Shown: positions 28,800 through 40,700 of the stretch, one piece after another
How positions within the stretch are numbered: position 1 is the first letter of the stretch
Layout: each line of letters begins with the position of its first letter
NCBI GenBank assembly: GCA_020310875.1
Contig: CM035414.1
Coordinates: forward strand, 199,605,760-199,669,759
Reading direction: 5' to 3'
DNA: 64,000 bases
Source: Ceratopteris richardii
Lineage: Eukaryota > Streptophyta > Polypodiopsida > Polypodiales > Pteridaceae
Position numbers and translations under genes: made by a program
Notes under the pieces: generated by a model
What the model was told of the DNA's origin: nothing
The model's input: the letters and a program-made list of their open reading frames with translations, nothing else
Databases searched by the model: none

Positions 28800-29840
28800 G
28801 CTAAACTCTTCTGAAGAAGATGTTCTGATAAAATGATTGTGTTATATAGGGAATTTTCTCTGGTAATATGCAGTTTTATGTGGCACTGGAAGTGTGGAAT
28901 ACTAAATATGGTGCTGGTGGCCATTCACAGGAACTAGGGAATTGCATAAAGTCAACATGCGTTTCATGTTTTGCATAATACATGTGCTAGAATGGCCAGA
29001 AAAGAGAGTGCCGAGCAGTTGATGGCTGCTATGACAAGAACTTGTCATTAAATTTGCGCTTCATAATTGCTCTACTTGGGTGTGCTGTCAACGAATATTA
29101 CCATGTATAATATGGCAGTGAAATATGGAATAACAATGTCTATGGCACTACTTACACCGGAGATTTGCATGATTGTGTTAAAGATGGGAGCTCTCTCTCT
29201 TCTTCGTGTTTTTTTAGTGCAGATATGAATGAGAGGAGCGGAAGCAGATAAGAAGTCGGTATTGAGCTGCTGATTAAGTCAGAAGGATCCGTCAGCACTC
29301 TGGGGGAGAAATATCGACTATTGAGGCTGTTGCCCGTCGGTTCAGAAAAGGGGGCATCCTCCAGCCTGACGAGCGCAGAGGAGTGGGAGGGGCAGGCCGT
29401 TTTTCTGGCAGGCCTGACGAGCGCATCCTCCAGGGGGCTCAGTGGGCGGCAGGAGGGGAGAAAAAGGGTGGGGGTTGTATGTGCAGATAGCAAAAAAAGA
29501 GGACGTGAGAAGTTGAGAACGCCCAAGGAGGAGCTCAGTTGTCTAGCCACACGGAGACGAAAGCTGCTGCTATAGAGGGAGGAAATAGTCTGCTGCGCAA
29601 GCGGAGTTCTGTGTGGAGGGGATTCGAAGAAAGGGAGGGCAGTTGGGCACAAAGCTTCTTGCGGGCACACGCACGCAGTCCCCTGGGCAGGACTTCGAGG
29701 TTGTGTTGGACGCCATATCTGATGGCCTGCTCTTGTCTCCTCTCCTCGAGTGCTTGGAAGGATGGTCCTGCAAGGCGTCGTCTTGCCTCTCTCTGGCGTA
29801 AGCCCAAGAACTACTAATGTTTCTCATACGTTCTACTTTT
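28800..29840. other. Middle of the giant LTR, GC-rich, unrecognised
   Basis: No known gene. From about 29,150 to 29,815 the base composition is distinctly GC-rich and both strands are open over long stretches (for example 172 codons on the minus strand at 29,152-29,670, serine/proline-rich), and these are kept in the second LTR at 44,166-44,684. It may be a third captured host piece, such as a 5' region or CpG-rich exon, but I recognise no family. Confidence 0.4.
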
Positions 29841-29857
29841 TGAGAAACGATCACCAG

Positions 29858-30854
29858 TAATTCAAAGCAAAAGAACTGTCGTTGAAGACTGGAAAGCTGG
29901 GAATCTCAAGATCATCTACAGCTTTTTGAGGCGCCCCTTCATAAACCAGGAGGCCTGTGGTTGTCATATTAGGATACTCCATTTTTTTGGATCTGCTGGT
30001 GAAAACACAGTAGCACCAAAAACATAGCTATCTACTTCTTGGTCTGCAGTAAGCAAGGACAATGATATTAGTTGTATATGGCTTCGCATAGGAGGCATCC
30101 GTTGCTACCACAGTGAGGGAGTGCTTTGCTACTTGGAGATACATTTGGAAGTTCATGGCTGCATTAATGATGCGGAGAAGGTACGTCTCACCCTTTTTTA
30201 CCTGGATGGTAGTGGCATCTGCAAATTACATGTTACGAGCTGAATTGCGGATTGTACGTAAAACATCTGAAACAAAAACTCTCTGAGATTTTCGATGTTT
30301 TAGTTGAAGCAACAATACATTATATGTTCCTACCTTCTGCTGAGCATCGGTACAGAAAACCTGGTTGTCCATTAATGGTGATTGCATCTGAAATGTTGTA
30401 GCCACGCCCACTTCCTACTCCGAATGCCTCCACATCATTCAACTGCATATTCCACCATTCACCTGCAGAAACAAGTTATGAAAGAAATGAATGCAACGTG
30501 CATAAAAAAAAAAAAAAAATTCTTCCATGTCAATAAGACGTGAGACTTCGAGAATGCTAGGGGCATCCGTATAAACGGTATGCTCAGAAAACGAAACATC
30601 CGTTTACCTATCAGGATGCGAAAGTCAGCCTTTGGCTGAATCGGAAAGGGGTAAGCTTGTCCCTTTTAGGTAGAATAATGAAGGCTCCATACAATGTTCC
30701 TCTCTGCCAGCCCAAGTGTGCGTGCCAGAAGCGGGTGCCTTGCTCATGCGTTACAGTGAAGTTATGGTTGTAATGCGCATTAGGCTGCAAGGGACACTGA
30801 GTAATATATGCTGGACCATCGGCCCATCCACTAAGCAACTGCCTTACCCCATGC
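29858..30854 (-). pseudogene. Captured laccase gene piece with introns (5' LTR copy), antisense
   Basis: Matches plant laccase (multicopper oxidase, apoplastic lignin polymerisation) from the second exon on. Exon-like blocks with GT-AG borders: 30,608-30,854 ([34 protein letters not shown], copper-binding HAH), 30,334-30,462 (GEWW-type EWWN, then ITINGQPGFLYRCSAEG), and from 30,218 down (ETYLLRIINAAMNFQMYLQV). Further down, MTTTGLLVYEGAP and PSFPVFNDSSFALNYW continue the family to about 29,858. The signal peptide exon and the C-terminal copper domain are missing, and the frame is not continuous. Introns are kept, so the source was genomic DNA or unspliced RNA. Confidence 0.9.
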
Positions 30855-31000
30855 CTGCACAGAACACCCAAATGCATGCGAATTGCATTTAGATAAAGAG
30901 CCATGTCGATTTTCAAGAGGTGTAATTCAAGTGCATGTATGTCAATCCGTCATAAAGAATAAATACAGAGAGAGGGTGGAAGTGCATACATGAATGCACG

Positions 31001-31005
31001 AGTTT
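31001..31005. repeat. Target-site duplication AGTTT (left)
   Basis: AGTTT lies directly before the 31,006 LTR and again directly after the 37,026 LTR end (37,027-37,031). The uninterrupted site in the other giant LTR (about 46,013) has a single AGTTT, which proves the insertion. Confidence 0.95.
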
Positions 31006-31432
31006 TGTAATAAAGTAAGTCTATGATCCAAGGGTCTGGCCGGTTCAGACAGATCTGAAATCGGACACCATTTGGTCATCCGTGTGTATGACCAAAGATC
31101 TCGAGTTTAGACTTACTAGGAGGTCTTGTGCTCTTGTGAACAAGTGAACCACTTAGCTTAGTGGTTAAGTCTCAAGGATGTGAAGGACGAGGTCTTGGGT
31201 TCAATCCCCATGAGGTACATGGGAAGAGTATTTTGCCCAAAGAGCTCTAGAGCCTTCTAGAAGCATCCACTGGACACTTGGCGCACATGTAGTTACATGG
31301 CTGACACTTGGCTGGTTAGTATCCACCTGCCCAAGAAGGTAGTCCCCTGGAGAGAGCTATATATAGAGGCATTTGGTTGGGAGGAGAGTCATCTCTCAAG
31401 CATGTGGTGGTCGTAATCCTTGTATTGTTGCA
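31006..31432 (+). repeat. LARD left LTR
   Basis: 427 bases, TGTAATAAAG to ATTGTTGCA. TATA-like CTATATATAG at about 31,361-31,370. Contains the A-box/B-box module listed separately. Confidence 0.95.
31154..31208 (+). promoter_or_regulatory. tRNA-like A-box/B-box pair inside the LARD LTR
   Basis: TAGCTTAGTGGT at 31,154 fits the A-box TRGCNNAGYNGG in 11 of 12 positions; GGTTCAATCCC at 31,198 fits the B-box in full. Spacing is 44 bases, as in tRNA genes. The same pair is in the right LTR at 36,748 and 36,792. It suggests a SINE or tRNA piece built into the LTR. Confidence 0.6.
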
Positions 31433-31433
31433 T

Positions 31434-31446
31434 TGGTATCAGAGCC
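31434..31446 (+). promoter_or_regulatory. Primer-binding site of the LARD
   Basis: TTGGTATCAGAGC follows the left LTR after one base and matches the 3' end of initiator tRNA-Met, the usual plant LTR-element primer. Confidence 0.85.
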
Positions 31447-31604
31447 TTAGGTTGAGATCTATGGAGACTTTTATCTTCATCACTTTATTTGTACGCTCTT
31501 GCTGAGATGCGTGGAAATTCCATTGCTGTAGCACTTATTCATCTCTCACGAAGTACTCCTCGCCGTACGCAGTCATTGCTATTGGTTTGATTAGCCAAAA
31601 TGAA

Positions 31605-31689
31605 TAACCTCCGCTGCGAGTACAGAGGGGAATCGAACTCGCGCCCCTCTGTTAAGAGGAGCACTGCCTTATCCACTAAAGTAGAGGTT
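31605..31689 (-). other. tRNA-like relic in the LARD leader
   Basis: On the minus strand, TTTAGTGGATAAGGCAGTG resembles a D-arm and AGTTCGATTCC a T-arm (B-box 10 of 11). The order and spacing recall a tRNA-Arg. Outer ends pair imperfectly and the anticodon stem is poor, so function as a tRNA is unlikely. Confidence 0.4.
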
Positions 31690-34600
31690 TTTGGTGATTA
31701 CTCTCTCTGCATATTTTATTTAGTTCCAATCGTGTCTCTGCTCTGCTAATCCCGAGTCGAGATCTTTTCATTTGGATTAATCTTTGGAGTTTGCTTATTA
31801 CCTCAATCGAACCCGAGTGCATATCTGTGGTGGTCAAGGCCAAAGAAAAGTTTGGAGCAAAGTCTGAAAGAAGTGGAGCTGTGGAGTAAAGATTCGGAGG
31901 CCTTTGGTGATCGAAGTCAAACTAATTTTGAATTCGGACCAAAGTCTTGAGAGAAAAGCTCTTCCAAAGGATCAAGGGAAGGACGTAGCTCTATGTGGAG
32001 CTAAGTATTTTCCAGTTTCTGCTTGGCCTTAATGCTTGATTTATCTTGTTTTCATTATTCTACACTTAATCATAGATGCACATTGAAATAGCCAAGATTT
32101 CAATTGATTAAGTCTAGATTAGAATAATGAATTAATCTATTTCTTATTTCAAGCATTAGTTTGCATTAAGGAAAGACTTGATTTCAAAAGATCCTTGTGC
32201 ATCAAAGAATGTATTTTGGTAGTTTAATACAGATTTCCTTTCCATTGAGTCAGTTTTCTATTGCACTTCAAGGGTATGTTTTTATATCATAGTGCATTAG
32301 GACAAAGGAAAGGATATACATGCATCAGGATTGCATGATATACATTCTTAGTACAAGGAAAAAATCGTGCATCAAGTTCATGCATGATTATTGTATTATT
32401 TTTTGAGCATGCAAAGAACATGCATGCATACGCATGTGAACAATGGAATGCTGTTTGCAAGTAGATATGAGAATGTACTCTCTTAGTATTTAGCTTACTT
32501 TATAAAGCTCGCAGTTTGACCTTAGGGAAGACCAAGGACTAGTTAGTTGCAAAGACATACTAGTTCTAGTATTGCAACTCAAGTAATTAGTCGATTTCTT
32601 CCCAAGTCGATACTCTTCTATCAAAGACAAATACTAATGAGAATTAAGTATGTTAGATGTCTTGCTAGGTATGAGTAAGCACTAAGAGAAAGTTAAGTAA
32701 TAAATTTCCTTGATGACCAAGAAAATTTAATTACTTGCAAACTCTTTTGTGATGTATCATGACTCTAAGTCCTGGATGTACTTAGAAAGTCATGCGGATA
32801 AAGCTTTAGTTGATTAGTTATATATTTTATGTAACTTCTCAAGCATCCCAAGGTTGGATGAGAATATCAACTATATTTCCAAAGTTCCATGAGCACTCTT
32901 CTATTTAGAAGATTTCGAAAGTTTTAAAGAAGTTTCTTGTGGTTTCAAGATTTGTATCTCATGATGAAACCTCGGTAAGTAACTTTTTGGAATAGAGATA
33001 TTAAATAGTCAAGCCTTCTATTTCATGTGAGATCATTCTCCTACTATGTTCAAGATGAATTTATTTTTGGGAAGGTAGATGTTCCAAGTAGAGGATCTTA
33101 AATGATTCATGAACTCTTCCCAAAAATACACATAAATTCATATTATATGATAGGTCCAAGGAATGATGCAGGCGAAACCTCTTTAGGATATAAATGTTTT
33201 GCCAAGATATAAAGGTACCAATCTTTTATAAATTTTCATTTGATTTCATCCCAAGGGGTGATGGAAATCAAAAGGTTAAACCTCAACATCAATTGATCCT
33301 TGACGTCAATAAAAGGATGTTAGGTTCCATAGTTGCATCTCTGGTAAATGATGCAACTAGCTAAGCAATCTTTAGGAAATAATATAAGTTCCTAAAGACT
33401 TGAAGCAAGTGTGAACTTTTTATTTAGGAGTAGAAAGTTCCAAGAAATGGATCTTAAATCCATGAACTTCTCCTAAACAAGTTATAAAGTTCAAAGTGTT
33501 CACAATAACATTACTATTGGATCAATCATCAATAGATGCTTGGACTTTAAACATAATTTTGATTGGTGAAATATGTTTAAAGGACTCTAGTAACATCTGA
33601 AGATTGACCAATAATAATGAGTTTTGTATCAAACTCAAGAATAGAAGTCGATATCACATAAATGAAAGTTTAACTTAAACTTTCAAACTGGCAAATGTGA
33701 TATTTCGTCTCTAGTTTGATACTCAGGAAATGAATACAATTGAATCAGTAAATTTTTTTGGATATCATTTGAAAGAATTTCTTTTAAATGTTCTTTTTGC
33801 AAAAGATTCCAAAATGAATCATTTGCTCAAGTTATTTGATTCCCTAGAAGGAATCTCAAGTCTTTGAAGAAATGGCATTCTTTCAAGTATTGAGAATGAA
33901 ATTCTTCGTACTTTTTAGTCTGTAAGTAGTTCATTAGCAATTCCCAAACCATCAGTATTGGTTAATTAAGTCCAAATAAGTGATATAACCTAACGGTATA
34001 TCAAAGATTCTTAGCTTTGGAATCTGAGAGGCATAAGTGTATGCTTGGACTTGAGAAAGATCTCTAAAAATCCTGCAGGTAAGCAAAGAAGCTTAAAGAT
34101 AGTTAAAGAGATCTTAAAGATAAAGACTATAAGTCTTTACTTTTATCGCAAGATCAACCAGACTTGATCAATCTTGGCCATGATTGTCCAAGTAATGTGC
34201 GATTAGAACTACTTTGTAGATTGCCCAAGTATTGGCAATAAAATTCCTTTTTGGAATTATTCACTCAAGTTCCATCTATTCATGGAAAACTGTGAAAAAG
34301 AGTAAGTTGTTCCAAGTCTGAACAGAGTAAAGAAATTCCAAGAATGTAGTCTGCAACCGTAAAGACGGTACTTAAGTCTGTGGAAGGTAAAACATAAGTA
34401 TTTGCCTATCCTTAAAGGGATTTTGGTACAAATCCAGAAAGCATGAGCGGATGCTTAGACTAAGGCAGTAGAGAGATTCCTGTAAAAAAGCCCCGGCCGG
34501 GATAGGTACCTAAAAAGCACCAGTATAGAAAGGAATCTAAAGACAAGAAGTCATAAACTCTTGTCGCTACAAAATTGGTCAAGAATAACCAATTGAACTT

Positions 34601-36586
34601 GAATTTGAGAAATTCAAGTACTTGGAATTTTGATTGGTTTTCATTTGAAAGCCCCAGTAAAGAAGAATTGATATTCTGTCATGAGGTTTTCAAGTTTCCA
34701 AGGCAAAGCACATGATTGTGAGACGATCATGTGAAGGAATCAAAACCTAGGAAAATCTAGTTAGAGGTAATGCCTGAAACTTCCAATTCTTGTAAAAGAA
34801 TTGAAGAAATAAGGTACTCTATCAAGAGATGTTTAGACTTTAGGATAAGAATCACCCACACATTAATGTGAATATAAAATAGGGTGGTATGGGACACCAG
34901 ATTTTATACTCAGATTGATGTAGGAAAGATGGAATGGGACATCGGACCGTGGGATGATGATATCTTTTAGTCCTAGTTTGGATTTTGAAGTTAGGTTTCA
35001 TCTTCTAGGGAATTAAGACTTCAAGGAAAAGTTTAATTCGTAAAGGATGAAAGTAGTATCTTACGATACTTCAAGGTAACTTCAAGATTCAGGAAACTGA
35101 AGATATGAAGTAAGTAACTTCCAAGATCTTCATAGAACACTTCAAGTTTAAGTGTTATTGATTAGAAATATTTGATAAATTTCTGCAAGAAGTTGGACTT
35201 TGATTTTGAGTTGATCTTTTCAATTAAAGATTTAATTGACTAAGTTAAAGCATCAAGTTCCTAGTGTAACTTGATAAAATTCACTCTTTTAGACTCAAAG
35301 AAATGCACAAGAATTGCATTCACGGAGTCAAAAAGATTGAATGTGACCTGAACTTAGTCTCAAGTGAAGCATTATTTGAATACAAAACTCATCAGCAGAA
35401 CCTCAGTGGGTCGACACACTGATGTTGGTTACCACACTAGTATCTTGTGGTTAGATGATGTTTTTGATTTGCTTTGAATCTTTTGGAGAAACCAGCTTAT
35501 TTCTCTTAAAGATAAAGTCAATGCTTCAATATCTTGTTGAAATTGACCAGTGAAAAGTTAAAGTCCTGAGTCAACTAGACTTTGACTCATAGCAAGTTTA
35601 TGTATATTCGAAGTTTGAATTGGTTGTACAGAGTCTTAGTTATTTCTTTCCGCTTTCCAAATCTTTTGAAATTGACTCAGATATGGTATCTGATTCCTTT
35701 TGCAAAAGACCAGGGTTAGCCGGTTAGAATAAAATAACTAACTTGAACATCCTAGATAGATGTTATGTACAAGAACCTTTTCAATCTTCAAAAGATGATA
35801 AGTCTAAGTGGACTTATTCATTTGAGTTTGCTTCAAGTTATAGCATAAATGATTTCTTGGAGTCCAGTATACTCTAGAATAGGGAAGTTAGGAATTGCTC
35901 ATCAAATTGACAATTCCCAAGAACTTTCAGTTAAAAGTCTTTGAAAAAAGTCCTAAGTTGGACAATTTTCATTTTGAATTTGAATTGGTGAAGTTAGTAT
36001 GGTTGATTCCACCGAAATGGTAAACTTTCTCCTACAGTTTACAAAGGATTTTTGAACTCATAAGGACAAAGTAGTCCTCTAGTCGAGTGAAAAAATCAAG
36101 TAACTGTTAGATAAAAGTAAACCATCATACAGACATCTAAAGTTAGATGTATGGGACAACCAAACTTCAAGTTCTCCAAAACAAATTCAAGTGAATCAAG
36201 AATTCTCAAAGTCTTGCGAGGGATAAGAATCCCACCTTCATTACTAAGCCCATGCACCAGTTATGCCTAGAAATGGACTAGTAATTTGAATCCACCTAAT
36301 TCACATGTTTGTGCCTAGATCGCACATCGAGAAACTGTGAATTAGCCAGGGATATATGTTTAAATCCACCTTTATTATTCATTCACTATTTTGTACTTTG
36401 ACTAGTTTATCAAAGTGCAAAGCAAGATAGTGTTTAGAAACATTTAGGCAAGGATGCCACCACAGAGATGAGACATGTTCTTCCAGTTCTAGAACATGAC
36501 CATGTTCTTCCAGTTTTAGAACATGAGGCTCGGGGGTTGCCTACAGTATGTATATAGCTCTATTTTCGAGGACGAAAATATTTTCC
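31690..36586 (+). other. Non-coding body of the LARD
   Basis: About 4.9 kb of AT-rich sequence with many short, loosely repeated phrases (AAGTTCCAAG, TTTCAAGT, GACTTGA and similar) and no open frame or recognisable domain. Given the near-identical LTRs, this is not decay after insertion; the parent was already non-coding. Confidence 0.8.
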
Positions 36587-36599
36587 AAGGGGGGAAGAA

Positions 36600-37026
36600 T
36601 GTAATAAAGTAAGTCTATGATCCAAGGGTCTGGCCGGTTCAGACAGATCTGAAATCGGACACCATTTGGTCATCCGTGTGTATGACCAAAGATCTCGAGT
36701 TTAGACTTACTAGGAGGTCTTGTGCTCTTGTGAACAAGTGAACCACTTAGCTTAGTGGTTAAGTCTCAAGGATGTGAAGGACGAGGTCTTGGGTTCAATC
36801 CCCATGAGGTACATGGGAAGAGTATTTTGCCCAAAGAGCTCTAGAGCCTTCTAGAAGCATCCACTGGACACTTGGCGCACATGTAGTTACATGGCTGACA
36901 CTTGGCTGGTTAGTATCCACCTGCCCAAGAAGGTAGTCCCCTGGAGAGAGCTATATATAGAGGCATTTGGTTGGGAGGAGAGTCATCTCTCAAGCATGTG
37001 GTGGTCGTAATTCTTAGATTGTTGCA
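36600..37026 (+). repeat. LARD right LTR
   Basis: 427 bases, same length as the left one; differs only in three positions near the 3' end. Directly preceded by a polypurine tract (about 36,587-36,599). Confidence 0.95.
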
Positions 37027-37701
37027 AGTTTATGTGTATGAATAAACGAGTGTGTGTGCAAGCATAGGTATAAGGGGATTTGGGAGAGTATATGGGGCGA
37101 GAGAGTACGAGTGTGGCCAAGAGAGAAAGAGGGAAAGAGGGAAAGAAAGGAAGAGAGTGAGGGTAAGTGTGTGAATGTGTGAAAACCCATGGATGTGTGC
37201 GAGATGATATGTGCATACAAGTGTGTAAGTGCATGGGTTTATGCATGAGAGTATGTAGGTGAAAAGTGTATGTGAAAAAGGGTAAGCAGGTGAGAGTAAG
37301 AGGACGCATGAGGGTAAGGGAGGGGAGAAAAGAATAGTGAGTTAGTATGGGCATTGGTGCATAAGAGTGGGTGTTCTTGGAAGTAGCTTGGGAGTGAGCA
37401 AGGAAAGAGAGAGGCCCCAAGGAGCAACCACTAAAGTTGAACATCCATTGGTGCATGTATTTTCCCGTACCCTCCGTTCGTACTTTGGAAGTGAAATTGT
37501 GGACGTAAGGTGATAAAAGTTGACCTAGCATTAGGAATTTGGGCAAAATATCATTGTCTATATGCACTTTTTCCTTGGGCTTAAGAGCGTAACATTTTGT
37601 TGCGTTTGCCGGGAATTAGCTTGGTACGTCTCTATAAGAGAGTGCCATAGGTTCGCCTAGCGCCACAGGTTGGCCGAGCTTGCGGACCCGCGATCTAGTA
37701 C

Positions 37702-40700
37702 ATGAGCGAGGGGAGCTCATCGTCAGTAGCAACACAAACTCAAAGAGAGGAACGCGCTCAGAGAAGAGCCCTTGAAAGAGAAAGAAGAAGGTGGGAACCG
37801 CCAGGTGAGTGGACTTCGATTGGTTCCAAGAAATCGGTCAAAAACGTGTACTCTCGTAGGAGGGTCGCGAATCAAGTACGACAATTTGAAGGAGGGATCC
37901 TGAAGCCACGTGTGCTAAATTTTTGGGATCGAAGTGATATTGACATCACACCTCTGTTCGAAATGGCTCAGCGGATTTCAGTTCACTTGGGGGACTTCAC
38001 CAAGTTTTCGGGTACTTGGGACGAAGATCCGGATAGCTTTATCCAGTTGTTTGAGGTCACCTGTGAGGCCAATGATGTAGTTGACCAGGACCAAAGGTTG
38101 AGAATTTTTCCGGCTATTCTCCGTGATGAGGCAGCCAATTGGTATGGAAATTTGACACCACAAGAGCGTGGAACTTATCAAATGCTCAAGGAAGCCTTCT
38201 TGGCAAAGTTTCGACGACAAGGCTTCCAAGATAGATTGGCCCAACAAATGGATTATTTGCGACAAGGAGTCAATGAGAGCATCGACAACTATATTCAGAG
38301 AATGGAGACTTTGGTAAGAAAAATGGGCGTGAATGCCCCGAATGATGAGACATTGAAACGTAGATTCATTTCAGGATTGCGAGATCCTACGGCACAGCAG
38401 CACATCAGCCTGACAAGACCTGCGACCTTAATGGATGCTAAGGAACAAGCGAGGCTTTGGGAGGAAGTACAATTATGTCAACAAAGGAAGATGGAGCTCT
38501 TATACGAGCCAATGGGAGGCCCAGGAAATATACCGATGAAAGATCATGGCCAAGGAAGTTCCACGTTGACGACCCCAGCTTTTGTAGCTGCCACTAGCAC
38601 GCCAGGCGAGGTAAAGCCTGCACTAACCGAAGAACGAATATTGGAATTGGTCACGCAAGCTATTAAAGCTGCCACGATAACTCAAGAGACGTACACAGTA
38701 AAACCAGAGGTCACAACAAACCCGAATCAAGTGTTTCGATCGAATACATGGTGTGGAAAGTGTCATAGTTACGGCCATTTGGCTTCAGAATGCCCCACAG
38801 TCTCGAGAGTATTCACAGATAGATCGCCGCCTAGGATGCGTTGTACTTTTTGTGGAAGGACAAACCACACAGAGGACCGATGTTACAACAAGAGAGCCTA
38901 TGAAGAAAGGACCATGAAATCAGGGGATACAAGAGAGAGACCTTACACGAGATTGCCCGCTCAAAGTGTGCCACCTACATCTCGTTGGGAAAATAGACCG
39001 ACTTATGGATATGGTGCTCAGGGTCAAGGAGGAGACTATCCAAGAGGAGCCGCGCGTGATCAAAGAAGAGATGGTCCAATCCAGTGCTGGAGATGTCATG
39101 GCTTTGGCCATACTCAATCTAGATGTCCAAACGAAAAGAAGCCAATTGATTATACTCCATTATGTAGGTACTGTAGTGGGGAGGGCCACTTTGATGAGGA
39201 TTGTCCAAAACGAAGAGCTGCCGCCGGCAAGGAAAAAGGACCAGTAGGGTCCTCGAACTATGTTGATACTCAGATGCATATCACATCAAGAGCTCAAGAG
39301 CACGTTCCTACTATCGGAGTAGTGTTCAAGACACCGAACCCTCAAGAAGGCTCTAGCTCGTCAATGCACTTTGTGGATGCTTACGAGGCCGAGAACCCAC
39401 ACAAAGATCCAACTGTGGCAGTAGTCACAAGAACTCAAGAGTACTCGAAGAAGAATCCAGGAGGCGAAGGTGAAGAAGGGAGTCAAGAAAGAATAGCTGA
39501 ACACGAAGAGGTAGAGAATCAAGTTAGAGGATTTGTTGAGCAGAAAGAGTTTGAGGATGGGGAAGAAATTGAGATCCTTCCACCAGTAACCAAGGAGTTT
39601 GTGCCGGGCATAGCACCATTCCCTGAAAGATTGAAAGCTCCTAAGATTAAAAAGGAGAGACAAAGTTCGGAAGAAGTAGATATTGTGAAGTTACTTGCTG
39701 ACACTGAAGTCACGCTGGACATTGGCACATTGCTAAAATGTTCGCCTGTTTATAGGAAACAATTCTATAACGAATATATAAAGAAGCCAAGGAAAGCTCG
39801 AGACAAAAAGAGACAAGACAAGGATGTTCAAGGAATCATTCAAAGTATTACGACGCAAATTGATTCGAACGCTCCAGCTGTGACAGTCGAGATCAAAGGG
39901 TATGCAGTCCCTGGTGCTCAATTAGATAGTGGAGCTGCAGTCAACCTAATGACTGAGTTCATGATGAAAGCCTTAGGCCTCAACCACATGGAAGAGACGC
40001 CGATGTCTTTGAGGATGGCAGATCAAACACAAGTGAAACCTGCGGGTCTCTTGAAGAATGTAAGTACAGTTGTGGGTGGTCTAGAGTTTAAGGTCGATTA
40101 TCTGATAGTAAGACCAAGGACCTCGGAGGCTACCTTCTCAATCCTACTTGGACGGCCATGGCTGGTGCAAGCCGAATGTGTGCATGATTGGCGCACAGGT
40201 TTTATTTCGATAGGGCGAAAGTCTGATCGGATTCAAATACAAGTATCCCCACCCTCGAGCAACAAGAAGAAGACAATAATAGTCGATGAGATGGAAAGGA
40301 AAGAGAAGGAGAAAGCAAGGCACGAGAGTGCACGAGCTAGATTTTCTTTGAACACGGACACCTACAAGAATCTGCTTCAAGACGGGTTCAACTTACAGCT
40401 CTTTAAGAATCAAGACACGAAGATGGGAGAGTATCAAAATCCATTGCTCTATAACGACGATTCCGATCAAGAACTCCTAGGATGGTTGGCAAGTACAGGC
40501 GAGGCTGAGTGCTATACAATGTACATCGACCCGGTGGAGAAGGAGAAGAAAATGAGCCAGGTGGTGGATCCTCATGCAAGGAGGGAATACTCTTCGAAAA
40601 ATAGAAAATGCTCTTTTAGAACTCGTGATCGAGGATATCATCAAAAGTTGACAAGGAACCACGAAAGTCAGCTATCGTCTAGCACCAAGAGAGTACATAA

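Larger units (their letters stand above)
31006..37026 (+). mobile_element. Nested non-coding LTR element (LARD type)
   Basis: A 6,021-base element with two 427-base LTRs (31,006-31,432 and 36,600-37,026), TG...CA ends, a 5-base target duplication, a primer-binding site TGGTATCAGAGCC at 31,435 and a polypurine tract AAGGGGGGAAGAA before the right LTR. The internal 5.2 kb holds no open frame of 60 codons on either strand, as in large retrotransposon derivatives (LARDs). The LTRs differ at three clustered positions only, so it is very young; it depends on proteins from another element. Structurally it looks whole. Confidence 0.93.
28163..37594 (+). repeat. Giant 5' LTR, split by a nested element
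   Basis: About 3,406 bases of LTR: 28,163-31,005 and 37,032-37,594. Order inside: PPR piece (sense), unique GC-rich stretch, laccase piece (antisense), then a GT-rich stretch. Its last bases CATAACA (CGTAACA here) mirror the TGTTA start. Confidence 0.85.

Noticed and set aside
29539-29854. Overlapping short frames on both strands near the laccase piece
   Set aside because: They stay open because of GC-rich composition; no family match is recognised and they sit inside an LTR.
31605-31689. Functional tRNA-Arg gene on the minus strand
   Set aside because: The arms are recognisable but the anticodon and acceptor stems pair poorly, so it is kept only as a tRNA-like relic.
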